A stretch of 53,500 nucleotides of DNA from Symbiodinium natans (taxonomy: Eukaryota; Sar; Dinophyceae; Suessiales; Symbiodiniaceae): positions 535,059 to 588,558 of the forward strand of contig CAJNDS010000879.1 in assembly GCA_905221605.1 (NCBI GenBank), given 5' to 3'. The position numbers and the translations under genes are program-made. Shown here piece by piece: positions 1 to 12,600 of the stretch (position 1 is its first letter; each line of letters begins with the position of its first letter). Below the pieces are notes generated by a model that worked only from the letters and a program-made list of their open reading frames with translations, was not told the origin of the DNA and searched no databases.

Positions 1-550
1 CCAGCTTCCGCTAGTCTTCCGCTGCATGGTTAGCAGAGGTGAGACATGCCCTCGCATGCAGTCGGAGAGCAGGCTTCGTGTTTGAGAAGTGCATATAGTG
101 CATGGCACATCACTTGGCATAGAGCATCCCCTTGCCAGCATGGGAAGTATGCTCAACTTCAGTCATTGTACGGAAGGCCGCACAACACAACCGCAGACTT
201 TAGCGAGCCGGTTGTGTGGCAGCTGCCCGAGCTGCCGCAGTTATCTACACGCTGGTGCCCGTGATGCTGGAACCACATGGAACCCGCATAATTGTCTGAC
301 ATGTGTTTCGAGGCTGCTCGGGCTGGCATCACCTCATGCCCTGCGTGAGTGGATGCAGCACGAGGGGCTTGTGGTGGAGGCACAGCATGGACCACTGGCA
401 CCACATAGCATGGTTCAGCAGCCTTTGGCGTCCACAAGTGCAACGACGCAGTTCCATAAAAGAAAGTGTCGCTGGCCCAGATACACGACCGCGATCCGAA
501 GAATCAGAAGGCATGGAGTCTGAGTAACATGGCACGCCATATATCACAAC

Positions 551-717
551 CGTGAATGGGCGTTTGTGTTCGTGCGCGTGCTGTTCCAGGTGGAAGCCGC
601 CGGACTGGTGCTTAGTGACGCGGCAGATAGCGGGATTATCTGCAATGCTCCGTTTGTCGAGGTGGAGATGGCATTCCAAGAATGCGGCCCATTCATGGCC
701 ATGGTCGTCCTCCCAGA
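551..717 (+). CDS. possible internal exon, unknown protein
   Basis: An open frame reads FVFVRVLFQVEAAGLVL near its start and stays open through a mixed hydrophobic and acidic stretch. It ends where a good GTGAGC donor begins at 718; reading on gives a stop at once. I do not recognise the family and find no partner exon nearby. The upstream boundary is unknown: the frame is closed by a stop at 521-523. It could be chance, because only one exon end is supported. Confidence 0.25.
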
Positions 718-2956
718 GTGAGCACTTGCATACTTCGACTCCCTACTGGCTCCGTAGCAGGTGCGTGCCAGAATCGTACGCGTAGCCAGGATGGTGAAAT
801 ACACTTGATTTTGCTGGTTGGCTGTTGGACGCACTGTCTCACCGAGGCGTGGCCCGTTTCCCCTTGGGGCCTTTGCTGAAGTGTTGCACACAGCGAACCC
901 GAGAGTCAGTCGACGCGTCGCATGATCGCTGGTGTCAGGTCGGAGACGTGACTCGGCGGCTTTAGCTGCAACCGGACCTGCAATCGGACCTACAGCACGT
1001 TGGCACAGAACCATGCACTCATATCATGCACTCATATGTTCTCATATGTAGTCTTGCGGCAGGCTGGAGCTGTCCTTGCGGGCTGACGTGTGCCCAAGCC
1101 GTGGGAACAAGAAGAAACGCCGAGATCGGAGCTCGGAGCGCCAAACGATCCCGCAGAATCAAAGACTGTTTATGATGACTGCTTCGTGTATATATAATAT
1201 ATATATATATATGTGTATAACTTTCTGCTGTATATATGTACATCTAGAATTTCCCCATGATTAACTTTTCATTTATTGCAGTATTTTCGTTTCTGTTCCT
1301 ACGCGGATATTCCATGACCCTGCGGATGTGAGGCCGAAGCTTTGAGTCCAGGGCCCTGCTATGTCTGACAGAGCCGAAAGCTCCGGTGCCCCAAGTTCTC
1401 TGCACTTTAGGCGTGGACAGCCTTCATGCATCGGGTTTGTTAGATGAAGAAGGCACGACGCTCAGTCACAGCAAGACCAGGTGCATCCAAGAGTTTAGCT
1501 GCTGAGAGCCACTGTGGATGACAGGCCGGCAAAAAATCGCTCGCAGAGAAGGCCTCAGCAAGCGTGAGGACACGACGAATTACCATTCCCTTGGAACTGT
1601 CAGCAACTCAGGCGCTGCAAGTTGTAGGTCATTTCAGTTTGCTCTTTGCCCTGTGCACAAGGTGTGTACCCTTCGTGCAGCACTGGCTGTGCCAGTGTCC
1701 TCCTCAGGCGCAGCCTAGCATGATGTCATGGCGGCCACGCGACCAGTGAGGTCCCGCTTCACACCCAAATCCAGGAAACAGAGGAGGAGGTCCGACAACG
1801 ACCTTGAATCGAACTAGCTTGATGCATCACACGCGCCCATGCCGCCCATGCCTTGTCGATTCCTAGTCATGCAGGAGCATCGTAGACACTGGGAAACCAC
1901 GGAGATGCAACAGGGCAGTGCTGCAGTCCTAACTTCACCGAGATGCAAACTTGTGGTGCGGGAGATGCTTTCATGAAGTCGCGGTTCGTTTTTGCTTGTC
2001 TCGCGAAGGTGTTCACAGCAAAGTCGCTCGGTGACGCCTTCGCCTTGGCCGCACGTGTACTTGCTTACGTCTGCGTACCTGCGCTCCGGGAAGAATTCGT
2101 GCCTCTGCAACCTGACTGAGTCCGCAGCGCTGACTCAATGGGCGCCAAAGGCAACGCCAAGTCGGGCGAAAGTCGGCGCCGTCGGCGCCTCCAGAGTTCT
2201 TTCATGTTCTTTCTGCAAGCACTATATTCCTGCACTCAAATTCCGATTTTCTGGCACGCTCAACTTATCCAATTCAAGCTATTTGATGAACCTTGGGGTG
2301 TATGACCACACAATTCACACACAAAGTCAGAAAGTAATAGGTACTGGTAGATAGACACTCTGAAAGAACCTTGTTTTCAGTGGATGAGCAGAGAAGTATG
2401 CGTTTGGGGCGATATGTTGTGGTGATCCCATGCGACCCGTCGTTGTTGATTTACATGCGCTGTTCGCAAGACACGTAGAGATAAGACCCGGAAACGCCTA
2501 GACACCAGATGTTTACTTACTGTTAGGTAGGCAAGATGTTATTCCAAAACCTGCCCGGAACATCAACATCACATCGCGCAAATTGCGCTGCTTCAACATA
2601 TTTCTCTCTCTAGCGACTCGGTTCCCGATCCCTACCCTAAAATACCATAAATGTTGTCCGCTTGTCGACGAACAGCACCTAGTTGTTGAAGTATGTGCAT
2701 TCGCTTCACCATTTTCGGAGTCTCGCGTTGCCACGCTAGACCTTCGTTTAAGTTTGCACACAGTGCCATAGCCCATCAGAATGCGCAGCCAGGATTCTGT
2801 GCTCCGAGTTTAAGACGCTCCCAACGAAAAGCACCATCACAACCCCGGAATCCCAAGACCCGAAAGAGAATGATGAGGTTGCCGGGCCCTGGCGCAGAAG
2901 TGCAGAAGAAGCAGCGGAGGAGCCTTGATCAAAACGAGCGCCCGCAGGCAAGCGCT
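718..2956. other. non-genic stretch
   Basis: No open frame here has both plausible composition and splice signals. It holds a short tandem of ATGCACTCATAT units at about 1013-1047 and an AT-rich repeat listed separately. Overlapping frames of 60-120 codons exist on both strands, none convincing. Confidence 0.5.
1189..1219. repeat. AT dinucleotide microsatellite
   Basis: About 30 bp of nearly uninterrupted TA/AT repeat in an otherwise mixed-composition region. Confidence 0.85.
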
Positions 2957-2979
2957 GAGAGAGAGAGAGAGAGAGAGAG
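2957..2979. repeat. GA dinucleotide microsatellite
   Basis: About eleven GA units. They are preceded by AGCGC, ten bases, then GCGCT, a possible 5 bp hairpin next to a purine repeat. This loosely resembles the hairpin-plus-purine units at 48.6-51.4 kb but has only one weak stem. Confidence 0.85.
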
Positions 2980-5248
2980 CGAGCATCACCAGGACGAAGC
3001 GAAACTCTTGGAGAACGAAGATGCTGAGGCCCTCTACTTCTGGCCCTGTACCATCGCGAAGTTGCATGACATGTTCTGATGTTCTGGAGAAGCTTTCAAG
3101 ACATGTCGTGACCGTGACGCGTTTGTGGCGTGTTGAGTGTGCCGGAACTCGTCGCTACGCCGCTACCGAAGATCCGAGTCAAGCTTCCGGAGTTCCATGA
3201 GCCGTGCAAAGTGTTCAGACAAGACTGTTATGATTGTTGTTGCTTCAGGCTGCGTCACTTGAGCTCACACAGGCGCCCAAGTGGAGTATGGTGTGATTGC
3301 AAGGGCCAGCGCAGCAGGGGTGATAGCACATGTTCAACAAGGCAGTTCCACGGGGCGCTCTTGGCGGCAGGGGCCTTGATGTGGCATTCCGCAACCAGTA
3401 TCGAACCTGCTCTGCCGATCAGAATACTCAACGGCAACTTGTCAGTAAGACAAGGCAGAACGAAGCCCCGACATGGGATTTTCGGTGTGACAGAAAGAAC
3501 CGTGCAATTCGGCCCACGACGAAACCACCACATCAATTTGCTTCCCATTCCGAGGCTTGGACTGCCGCTTCGAGCGCTATGGTCGCATTTTTCTCCATTG
3601 CTCTGAGGCAGACACAGAAGTCTTGTAAGAGCCTTCCGAAATCAATGGGGCTCATGCTGGTGGCTGCAGGGTGAGCACGCCGCCCCTCGTAGTTACATCT
3701 TCTTGACGTTCGTGACATGTTGTCTGCGCGAGGCCAACGATGGAGAAGTTACCAGGGCGGCCTTGAGCACGGAGCATCGGCTTGGTGCCTGTGAAGCATG
3801 TCACCTGGGCCGCTACGCTGAGGTGCTGACTTGCTTTCACGAGCTGAACGCCTCACTGCTGGGGCTTCGCCCAAAGGAACTGGCCAGCTGCTGCCCGTTG
3901 TAAACCTGTGGTTGCCCCATATCGGCACCTTACCCCTTTCGTAAGAATTGTTTTGAGGATGGTGAGTTTCTCCTGAGGCAGCTGCATGGCCCTCAGCTTC
4001 AGTTTGGAGTGCCTTCAGAGCGGGTCCCATTTTTCTAATCTGAGCAACAGTCATTCAACAGCCTGCGAGTGGCACTGCAAGGTCAGAAGAGGAGCAAGAA
4101 GATCCTCATTTAGTGCAGACCTCAGAACGGAATTTCCGCAGTTTAACTTTACATGACGACCTGCCGCACACTGATGCTGTCACCCGTCGCCGCAAGCACC
4201 AGGATTTGCTGTCCGGCTTCTGCGTGCTTGATGGGCGCCAGAGCCTTTCGGTCTCCACCCCCACTTTCTTGGCTGATGGTTGTCCTGCTGCGCCGTCTCA
4301 CAGCAACGCTGAGGCTCGCGACTGTTTGTCATCGAAGGCGCGGCCGCAGTCTATAGGCACGCGGCCTGCATGTAGCATCATGGAAGTTTGAGAGGACTGC
4401 GCGAGGGCCACTCATTCTCAAAGCTTCTCGAGGCAAGTTGTGGCGGATCTCTGAGCAGCTGATCCTGACTGGTAGCTGGTGCTTTCCATCCGGCATGCCA
4501 GGTGATTCCGCGCGGCCCAGATGCACCAAAGTTGCAGTGGCCTTGGAGGATCTTGGATGTGGGAAGTCGAACTTTCTTGAAGGGCATCCTGGCTCAGGTT
4601 GCACAACTCCGCGATTGGATTTGGGGAGAGGCCCACTGCAACACCCGATCTTTGCCACAGCGACTGCACAGTCCGTGGCCGCCATTGCCATGCCCAGCCA
4701 TGAAATCAGCCTGCAGCCTTCTGCAGGCTCTACATCAGTTTCGGCCCGAGGCTGAAGCAGGTGAAGCTGCGAGGAACTTTGGAGAGGCTGTCGTTCAGGC
4801 CAGTGACACCACTGGAACTTGTTGGCAGAGTTTCTTGCCACGTGACACTCGCCGACATGATTGCTGCAAGCACTGCCGCTGAAGTCCCGGGTAGTCGTGT
4901 TAACTTTGCGAGGCCAGCACTCTACTCCTGGAATAAGTCGGTGCCTCCCTGAGTCTTCAAAAAAAACAGAAATTGTGGAGACCCTATCTGTTATTGTGCC
5001 ATATTGTGCCATAATCATGGCTTAGCGTGTGGGGGAACTACCCTGCTAGGGGTTTGTTACAGCTGAGTCACGACTCAGCTGCAAAAGTGACAGGGAGACA
5101 CTCGAGCAGTCCTTCCCCAAGCCCTGCAGCACAAAACAAGAAGCAGAAGAAGGCTGCTCGAGCACTATGCTTCTGCGTTTCCGGTTGGCAGGTCGTGCTC
5201 TGAAACGTGCGAGGAGCATCACACTCGGCAATCTCACTTACACGCTGG
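2980..5248. other. no supported gene
   Basis: Several medium frames exist, including a 229-codon minus-strand frame at 4329-5018 and plus-strand frames at 4438-4952. None shows a recognisable motif, and strand and frame cannot be decided. A short frame at 3957-4038 and one at 3703-3903 could be exons but have no partner. Confidence 0.4.
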
Positions 5249-5286
5249 AAGGAAGGGAAGGGAAGGAAAGGAAAGGGAAGGAAAAG
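5249..5286. repeat. GGAAG/GGAAA purine repeat
   Basis: Imperfect 5-bp purine units. A 190-codon plus-strand frame runs through this and into the larger purine tract downstream; its length is partly due to the lack of stop codons in GA-rich sequence. Confidence 0.8.
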
Positions 5287-5728
5287 ACTGTGTGGCAAGG
5301 GGAAGATTGGTCAGCAGTTCTGCATAGCACAGTGGCAGATAGGCTGTGTGAGCAATTGCTGTGTTCGGTATCGTACTATCGGTGGTCAGCGTTCGTCGAG
5401 TTCGTGCTTTGGGGACACGAACAAGACCACGCAGAAACCATCAGAAAACAAAACAGAACTTCAAAGCAGATTCCTGAGACAGAACGCAGGAGCGAAGAAT
5501 GCGAAGGTAAACGCGATCCTTTGTGCCTCATTTACAAGCTTGCACGGCTTGAGTTTGGCCTGTACTTTAGTAGAGAAAATGGTCACAACCCCCACAGCAA
5601 GCCCAGAAATAGTTGCGAGGGAGCCAATATTGATAGAATCACGCGATCCGAGGGTCCTGGGGCAGGGCTCAAAAACTCAGTGGGTCGACATAGAAAGAAT
5701 GCACCCATGCAAAGATCTTTTATAGAGA

Positions 5729-6027
5729 GGGAGGAGTAGAAGAAGAAGAAGCAGAAGCAGAAGCAGCAGAAGAAGAAGAAGAAGAAGAAGGAGGAGGAGG
5801 AGGAGGAGGAGGAGAAGGAGAAGGAGAAGGGGAAGGGGAAGGGGAAGGGGAAGGGAAGGGGAAGAAGAAGAAGAAGAAGAAGAAGAAGAAGAAGAAGAAG
5901 AAGAAGAAGAAGAAGAAGAAGAAGAAGAAGAAGAAGAAGAAGAAGAAAAACACAAAGATGAAGAAGAAGAAGAAGGAAAAGAAAGAATAATAATAAGAAG
6001 AACGAATAAGAAGAAGAAGCGGAGAGG
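5729..6027. repeat. long AAG/GGA/GGGGAA polypurine tract
   Basis: About 300 bp almost purely purine on the + strand: AAG units, then GGA, then GGGGAA-like units, then a long AAG run fading into AAT/AAG. Minus-strand frames encode poly-Ser or poly-Phe only and are artefacts. Such mirror-symmetric polypurine sequence can form triplex DNA in principle. Confidence 0.95.
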
Positions 6028-7785
6028 GGCGCACAAGCATATTCTGCTTGCAGAGACTGCGTTCTAGATCTAAAGACCCATCCAACACGTGATTGAGAGA
6101 AAAGACGTGCAAAAGTCAGCTCGAGTTGGCGATCCAGAGCTCAAGATCCAGCCAACGGCGTTGGAGCACGATAGTCGCCACGGTAGTCACGCGAACCTGG
6201 GCCAGCTTTCGTTAGCCTGGATGCTTCAACTCCCTCGCTGCTCACTTCTCTCGTTCCGTCTCTGCCATCTGCACATCCATTGGGCTATACATCGGTTCGC
6301 GGCCGAGGTGTCCACCGAAGACGCTGCGGCAAATGAAGTGCCCAAGCAACTCATGGCCCGTGCCCTGGTGCACTCTTTGCCTCGATTCTCGCAAAGGCTT
6401 GCCGCCACTCCGACTCAATGGCAACATTGTCTTGTCTTCTGTCTGAGGCTTTGAAAGGCATGAACCGGCTTCGGTGTGCCCGGGAGAATCCGCACTTCCC
6501 GAAGGCACACGCTTGCACGCTGTCCTGCACATGCTGCACATGAATGTGCACTACAATCTGGTAGAGACGAGACACAAGAACCTGCTGTACTGATGGCCTT
6601 GTGCGGTTGCTCGGAACCCTCCAGAAAACAACCAAGTGCAGCAGGAACAGAACCCGGAACTGCAGGTTAACGCATGACTAAATTGGCTGGCGCAGGCAGC
6701 ACAAATTGAGCACATGCTGCGGCTGTATGGCTGTCCTGGCCTGTAAATTCTGGACATTCCCATGTTGCAAGCTGTGCTGTCCGCATCGTCACTGCCAGGG
6801 GCATACATTAGCGACCAAGAATTGGAGGCACGCTGACTTCATGGGTTTTGTGACGTGGCCTTGTTTGCGACTGCGCACGCTATGTGGTGGATGCTTCCAG
6901 GGATTCCCTGCCGAAGAAGCCATAACCGACGCTTGGCTGCATTTGGGATGAGGCAGTGCAGTGAGGCGCAGCAGAGACACTGCCATCAGCTGTGAGGTCA
7001 AGAAGAGAAGCGCCCGAGGCTGGGCCGGAGTATGTCGAAGTATTGAGCCATATCATATCGAATCTGATATCTTAAGCAGGGGTCAGCATCTGAGGAGTGG
7101 ACCCACGTCGGTCCTCAGCTGCACCAGTTGCAGCTCACGATGCGACAAGGGATGTCCTGGCAGAGGCTTTGGGCCTACGAGTGCCCATCGGAAGCCCAGT
7201 CGTCACTTAACAGAGAGCCTAAGTAGCAGTAGCAAGTCTTAATTGCACCTCTTTGATCGAGTCATTCTAGTACTCATCATGAGTGGTTGAGTGCAGGCAG
7301 TGATTACCAACCAGCTTGCCGGTGGAGGCCTTCATTGATGTCCGGCTTCTTGATACACAGACATAGACCCACAGCTGTCGTGGCTTCAAGGTTTCCATCG
7401 CGCCCAGCACATGTGCAAAGCTGGCTGTAGCACAGCAGCGCCTGGCTCAGGCACAGTCCGTTTCCAAACGCGGTCGACGCTAAAAGAAAGGTTGGACCAG
7501 ACGTGCAGCCCCTGGAGTGTCCGCGCGTCTCTCTTTGATTCTCTTTGCCTCTCACGTGTGACTCGCCCTACAGCTGTCTCGCCATTGTGCAATAGAAGTG
7601 CCGAACACAACAGCCAGATGCAGAAGCTGAAGCATCAAAGCGCAACTTTCCGCACTGTCCGCTGGCTTCAGCGTGCGAAGATTAGAAAGGAAGCACGCCA
7701 TGACAACTTGTGCAAGCATCCAGTTCCAAGCAAGTTCCAGTCATGAGTCACAACACGTTTTGCATACAAGAGGCACTGCAGAATC
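6028..7785. other. no supported gene
   Basis: Short conflicting frames on both strands, none with motifs. No relict spliced leader is visible immediately upstream of the MYND-RING gene that follows. Confidence 0.45.
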
Positions 7786-8301
7786 ATGGCAGCCGGGGCA
7801 AGCTGCTCTGCATGTGGTACCACAGAGAAGTTGAAGCGCTGCACCTCGTGCAAGAAGGTTTACTACTGTGGTACCAAGTGTCAGAAGCAGGATCTGAGTC
7901 GACATCGTCAGGAAGATGGATGTGGACCGGCACTCGCGAATGGTTGTAAACCATGTCACCAGAGCACAACTAGCACAACGGACTCTGAGAAGCAGCAGCC
8001 ACGTGATGCTCCGTATCCTCCAAAAGCAAGCGCCGCAAACTCATCAGGTCCAAAGTGCCTCAGATGTGGCCGACTAGGTGAGGACATCTATGCCGACATC
8101 GTTGCCAGGAGCATCTTCGGATCTCCGGACTGCAAGCACGGTCCGTACTGCACACCTTGCGCACAAGCACTGCAGAGACTGACGTTGGGTTTCTGCTCCG
8201 GTTGCAACGCGCTGGTGCGAACAATGGTCTTTCCAGATGTGCAAGCAGAAGAACAGGGTGAGCCACAGACTGAGGCAGTGGACATCATGGGTCTGGACTA
8301 G
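7786..8301 (+). CDS. MYND-RING double zinc-finger protein
   Basis: An intact single-exon gene of 171 codons. Residues 7-45 form a MYND zinc finger with the full C-x2-C, C-x2-C, YC-x3-C, H-x3-C ligand pattern. Residues about 92-140 form a second zinc site reading CLRC, then CKHGPYC, TPC and FCSGC, which fits a C3HC4 RING finger. MYND domains bind proline-rich partners and RING domains usually recruit ubiquitin-conjugating enzymes, so a small adaptor or E3-like role is plausible but inferred. A Ser/Thr/Pro-rich linker separates the two, and the tail is acidic. The ATG is the first in frame and has a favourable upstream A. Lack of introns, in a region where other genes have many, suggests a retroposed copy or a naturally intronless gene. 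Confidence 0.85.
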   Translation: MAAGASCSACGTTEKLKRCTSCKKVYYCGTKCQKQDLSRHRQEDGCGPALANGCKPCHQSTTSTTDSEKQQPRDAPYPPKASAANSSGPKCLRCGRLGEDIYADIVARSIFGSPDCKHGPYCTPCAQALQRLTLGFCSGCNALVRTMVFPDVQAEEQGEPQTEAVDIMGLD

Positions 8302-9141
8302 GCTACTAGGAACTAGGGCTATGTTAGTATCTTAATTCATGTGCAGCACGGCAAAGACCATGGACAGGGCGCGGATGCAGCACAAGCGACCAGCAAAAGT
8401 CTGTTTGATGACTCGACTGCGTCAGGCCGCTATCGACTCTTCTGCTTCCCCTCACAACTAGGCGTTTGAGGCGTGTTGCATTGCTGCGGAGCCGATTAAG
8501 GAATGCACACTACGAGGAACACAATGAGCTACGCAAGAGCGAGCGTGCCTCAGCTGTGCTCAATGAGACCAGGTACGACCAGTTGCTGCACGAATGCACT
8601 TTCAGCAGCCACTCGCTCCGTCACTCTCGCTCAATACGAACTGCCATAGATCTGCATCTCACCTGTGCAACTTCGCCAAGGCCTCACTTCAGAATTTTCA
8701 GAAGACGAACAAGACGCTAGCATGGTCCTCAGATGCGGTAACGGAGTTGACCATGAACGACCTGACATGCGACGAGAGAAGCCTTGACCGGTTTTTGAGG
8801 TGCGCATTCAATCAGACCAAAATGTTCGAAGGAATGTATGGATCCCGGCTTCTACCCTTGCAGAGCGACGCATCTGTACTCTAGCAAGGCTTCAGTCAGT
8901 CAGAACAAATCCTCCAAGGACCTGCTCGGCAAGAAGCGCGAGCGGGAAACTCCTTTCCTTGAGGGCCAGGCCAGGTGGAGGGGGCGGGGCACAGCACAGG
9001 TAATGGGATTCAATCTGACAGAAACACGTTGACTTTGACGATAGCGAAGGTAAGCGACCGCTTGTTCAGAGCCTAATCAGTAGTTGCATTAGCCTTTCTT
9101 GGGTGCCTGACCTTCATGCTAATTGAGAAGCACAAACGCAG
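8302..9141. other. no supported gene
   Basis: Frames at 8466-8884 have no recognisable motif. One could encode an upstream exon of the candidate gene that follows. Confidence 0.4.
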
Positions 9142-9676
9142 TACGAGGCTTTGATTCCTCCCAAGTCCAACCCATGGCAGGTCTATTTGTACTCCAGCCA
9201 GAAGTTGAACAGTGCGGAGCTACAGAAGGCCACTCACAACCTGTTTCTGGTGCTTTTTGAGATGGTTGAGTCTCCTGTCACCGACTACAGGACTGGCTTC
9301 GCAAGCACATGGCTGGTCACGAATCCGAGAAGGTGTGGACATACAGCTGAGCACTCAAGCCCCACCAGTGCTGTCAGTAGTCAGACAATCCCAGACAATA
9401 CCTGCAGGACCTGAATGTGAAAGTATGTGCATTTTTCATCTCGCTCAGCTCGCGACAGCCTATCTTGCCAACTTGCCGAGATCCGACGTACATGTCCCAG
9501 AACTTCGAATTTGAGGGTGCTGCGCCACCCGGGGCAAGGGCCTAAGCCATGCCGAGTCTTCGAGCGAGAGCTTCTTCGAAGCAGCGGAGGTGCCGAAGCC
9601 TCCACCCCCACGGCCAAACGACACCTACGCTCGCTTGGAAGGAGATGACAGAGAGGCCGAAACGAGCAAAGCTTAA
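9142..9676 (+). CDS. candidate 3' end of a multi-exon gene, unknown protein
   Basis: Several plausible exons follow one another. The first, 9142-9290, starts after an AG and ends at AG|GACTGG; the bases AGGAC recur near 9410 before another open stretch. A frame near 9475-9530 reads YMSQNFEFEGAAPPGA. A final frame to the stop at 9674-9676 reads EVPKPPPPRPNDTYARLEGD and then an acidic tail. Junction phases between these pieces do not all fit with my cuts, so the model is incomplete. The product is unknown. A proline-rich and acidic C-terminus is the only visible feature. Confidence 0.35.
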
Positions 9677-12600
9677 TGGCTTAATGTAGTAAGTTTTACA
9701 TCGCCAGCGTGCGAACATTCTACGATGATCTACTATGGTAGAATGATTCTTCTCAGCATCTGTGTGGCCTCGAGAAAGCCCCGAGAAAGCTGAGAAGGTT
9801 TTTCGTGCTCTTCAAGCTCGGCCGCGGGAAGCTTTTCGAAAGCCTCCGCGTGATTTGGGTGCCTGGGCAAAGACTGGTAGCCACGGCTTGCATGGCTGAT
9901 AGTCCAGCGATGTCCAGTGGCTTCTGAGATCAATCCACCGTGGAGCTCCTGCACGAGGCAACGATGCAGCTGATGCAGCTGATGAAAGCATGGAAGCCGG
10001 AAGGTTTTTTTTTCCTTTTTGGACTGGTACGGTCCTGTCCTTGTCAGCCCTTCGAAGAGGGTGAGTGGTTTCGAGTTGCCTGGGCCTGAGCGGCACAGCT
10101 TCTTCTCCACTGCGATTCCTTGCGCACTGAGCACTGTGATCCTTGAGGATTTGGGAGAGGAGAGGGCCCGGCCCATTGCCGTGGTGGAGACGTTCGAAGC
10201 AGGGAAGGCCGAAGACACGAACTGTGAGGAACTTGCATGAAACCCAAGCGGTGGCCCGGTCAGGTCCCACACAATCGGCGCTACACTTCCAATCCCTTCG
10301 ATTCTCAGCATATGCTCTTGGGGCAAGAGCATGACTTCGGCCCCAAGACACGGCCTCAGGATATTCAGTTCCATATCTGAGAAGCATTGAGTCCCAATCA
10401 GCCCTTCATGTTATCTCCGAGTCATGTGGCAACTTTGGGATCAGGTCTGGCTTCGAGAGTGTCCATTACCATGGCCGCCGGCCTGACGAAGATCGTCAGG
10501 AGCGTGTGCCCTGCGTGCCTTCCCCTCCCTTTCAAGTCGATTCGGAGATGTTCGGAGGCATGGGGCGGGAGAGGAGGGCCTGCTTCTGGATTTGCGGTCA
10601 CCGCAGTGAGAAGAATCCGGGAGGAAGACGGATTGCAGGGTGCTTTGCTGAACTAATGTGACAGGATCGTGCAATTCGACGGAGGGGCAACATGCCTCCA
10701 TGAGGTAGGCATGCATGTTTTCCTCCGTGTTCCAAGGTTGCAGCAGTCAGTGGGGCAGTCGGGTTTGCCGAGCAACAGGGAGCAGACCCCCGCACAAACT
10801 GAAGTGGGCAAAACAGGGAGTCAGTCAACTCCATGCCCTCTCGGTCAAAGCACATCCCTGGTCAGAAGCCAGGGGGATGTGTGCAATGACATGCAACGTA
10901 TTACTCCTTATCTGTTTCGAGGAGCAGTACTTGGAACATAACATCAAAGAAATGGAGGCTCGGAGTTCAGTTGGCAAGAGCGGGTAACAGTTGAGACTAG
11001 TCACTGGCTAATCCTGTCTTCAGAGCAGGCTGCAGCTTCAAAGATACGCTTCCATCGGGAAATGCCTCGGCCTGAAATTGAGATTGTGATGGGCAGACTT
11101 GAGTGACACTCGCATACACCGAGGAAGACGTTCTCACACGGAATTAGTCGAACCGGGGCGGGGGCCTTCCGAACCCACTTCTGAACTTGTCAAGTCTTTG
11201 TTAGACGGGTCATTCTTGACTGTTGGTGAGGTGACAGACCTCGACCGAAGCGAAAGGGTTCTCAAAGATACTCCCTCGCCGATGCCTCGGCACACCCGTG
11301 GCAATGGCCATGCCAAGCTTCATTGACCACTGGGCAAGCTTTTCTTCGACAAGCTCGCAGGTATCCTATGCGAGGTCGTGTAGATGCCCGGCTCTAAGGC
11401 GACAGAGTCTGGAGTGTGCAATGGGTGTGGAGTCTCCCGTGCTTCGGGGAGCCAGCGACTTGTACAAGATGACTACAAGGTAGGACAATGCCGCTCTGCC
11501 ACTCAGGACAGGTTTCCAGAAAGCATGCGGACCATGGAGCCCTACCATGAGCTGGGTTGTCCTGCTCTGGAGCGCTTGTGTGGCGTTGACAGCGGCATAG
11601 CGCAGCATTGAGCAGCTATACTTTGCGTTGCAAAGGGAAAGCTGGGTCACAACTGGCAGGAGTGGCATGCCCGACTGCGTGAAAACGATGACACAGCTCC
11701 TCTCGACGCATGGAACCTGGGCATCACCTCAACCATGTGCCCGCCTGTGCGGTTCCTGCTAGCACTCATCACACCCGTGCTGCCGTATGAAGGTCTTCAC
11801 TGGAGCATACATCAAGCGCGATCCAGAAGCTGGTGCTGGAGTCAAGCGGTCCTGTATGTCAGACACTCAGACATATAGAAGAACATCATGGAAAAGAGCA
11901 GCGCCTCCTCAGCCTTGCGCGGAAGCATTCGTCAGGTGTTACTGCGCACTGCCCAAAGTACCTCACTGTAAAGCTCTGCAGAGGAGCGGCTCGCTGACAA
12001 AAGCACCATGGCGACATGAAGGCACCATCAAGTCCCTTGCAGCAGCCTGTCCCTTAGAGGCCGTCACGTTTGCCTTGGATCCGATCCGTCTTTCCTGTGG
12101 CAGTTTTGACGATTTTGAGCACGTTCTGGATACATCTTGAAAGGCACTGATGCGCTCAGTCATGACTCGAGGCGAGCAGCAAGTCGGTGACCTATGTCAG
12201 CGCGCATAACTTCAACGCAGCCAGCAAGCCCCCACAGTCAGGGGCTGAGGCGACAAGCCGTTGGGCCGTTGGGCGTCGGTGCCACAAAGCCTCGGAGTTC
12301 CGCCACGGCTCACAGCTCACGGAGCTTCTGAGGTCACGCTTCTGCGAGGACCAGCTGTGGAAGAGCGCCTCGCGCACGGTGCGCCCGGAGCAGCGATGAA
12401 ACGGCAGCCGGTCACAGCAAGCCTGGCGCAGGGAATCAGCAGGAAAGAGCGCAGCGAAACGCTCCAGTACAAGCGGTCGTCCCCTGAATATTTGTGTTCA
12501 AGGCTTTCTCAAGTCAATGTGGCGTTCAACTATTGACTCGTTTTTGAGGCCTCACCACTACGGCGTGCACCTCTGAGAGTGTGCATGCGAGATATCTGCG

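Noticed and set aside
4329-5018. 229-codon minus-strand open frame
   Set aside because: No motif, composition like the antisense of other frames, and plus-strand frames of similar quality overlap it. Length alone is weak evidence in this GC-rich sequence.
5677-6112. Poly-Ser and poly-Phe minus-strand frames
   Set aside because: They are translations of the AAG/GGA polypurine tract and would be a low-complexity artefact.
9733-10387. Two overlapping minus-strand frames of 213 and 191 codons
   Set aside because: They read the same DNA in different frames, so at most one is real. Neither shows a domain or splice support.
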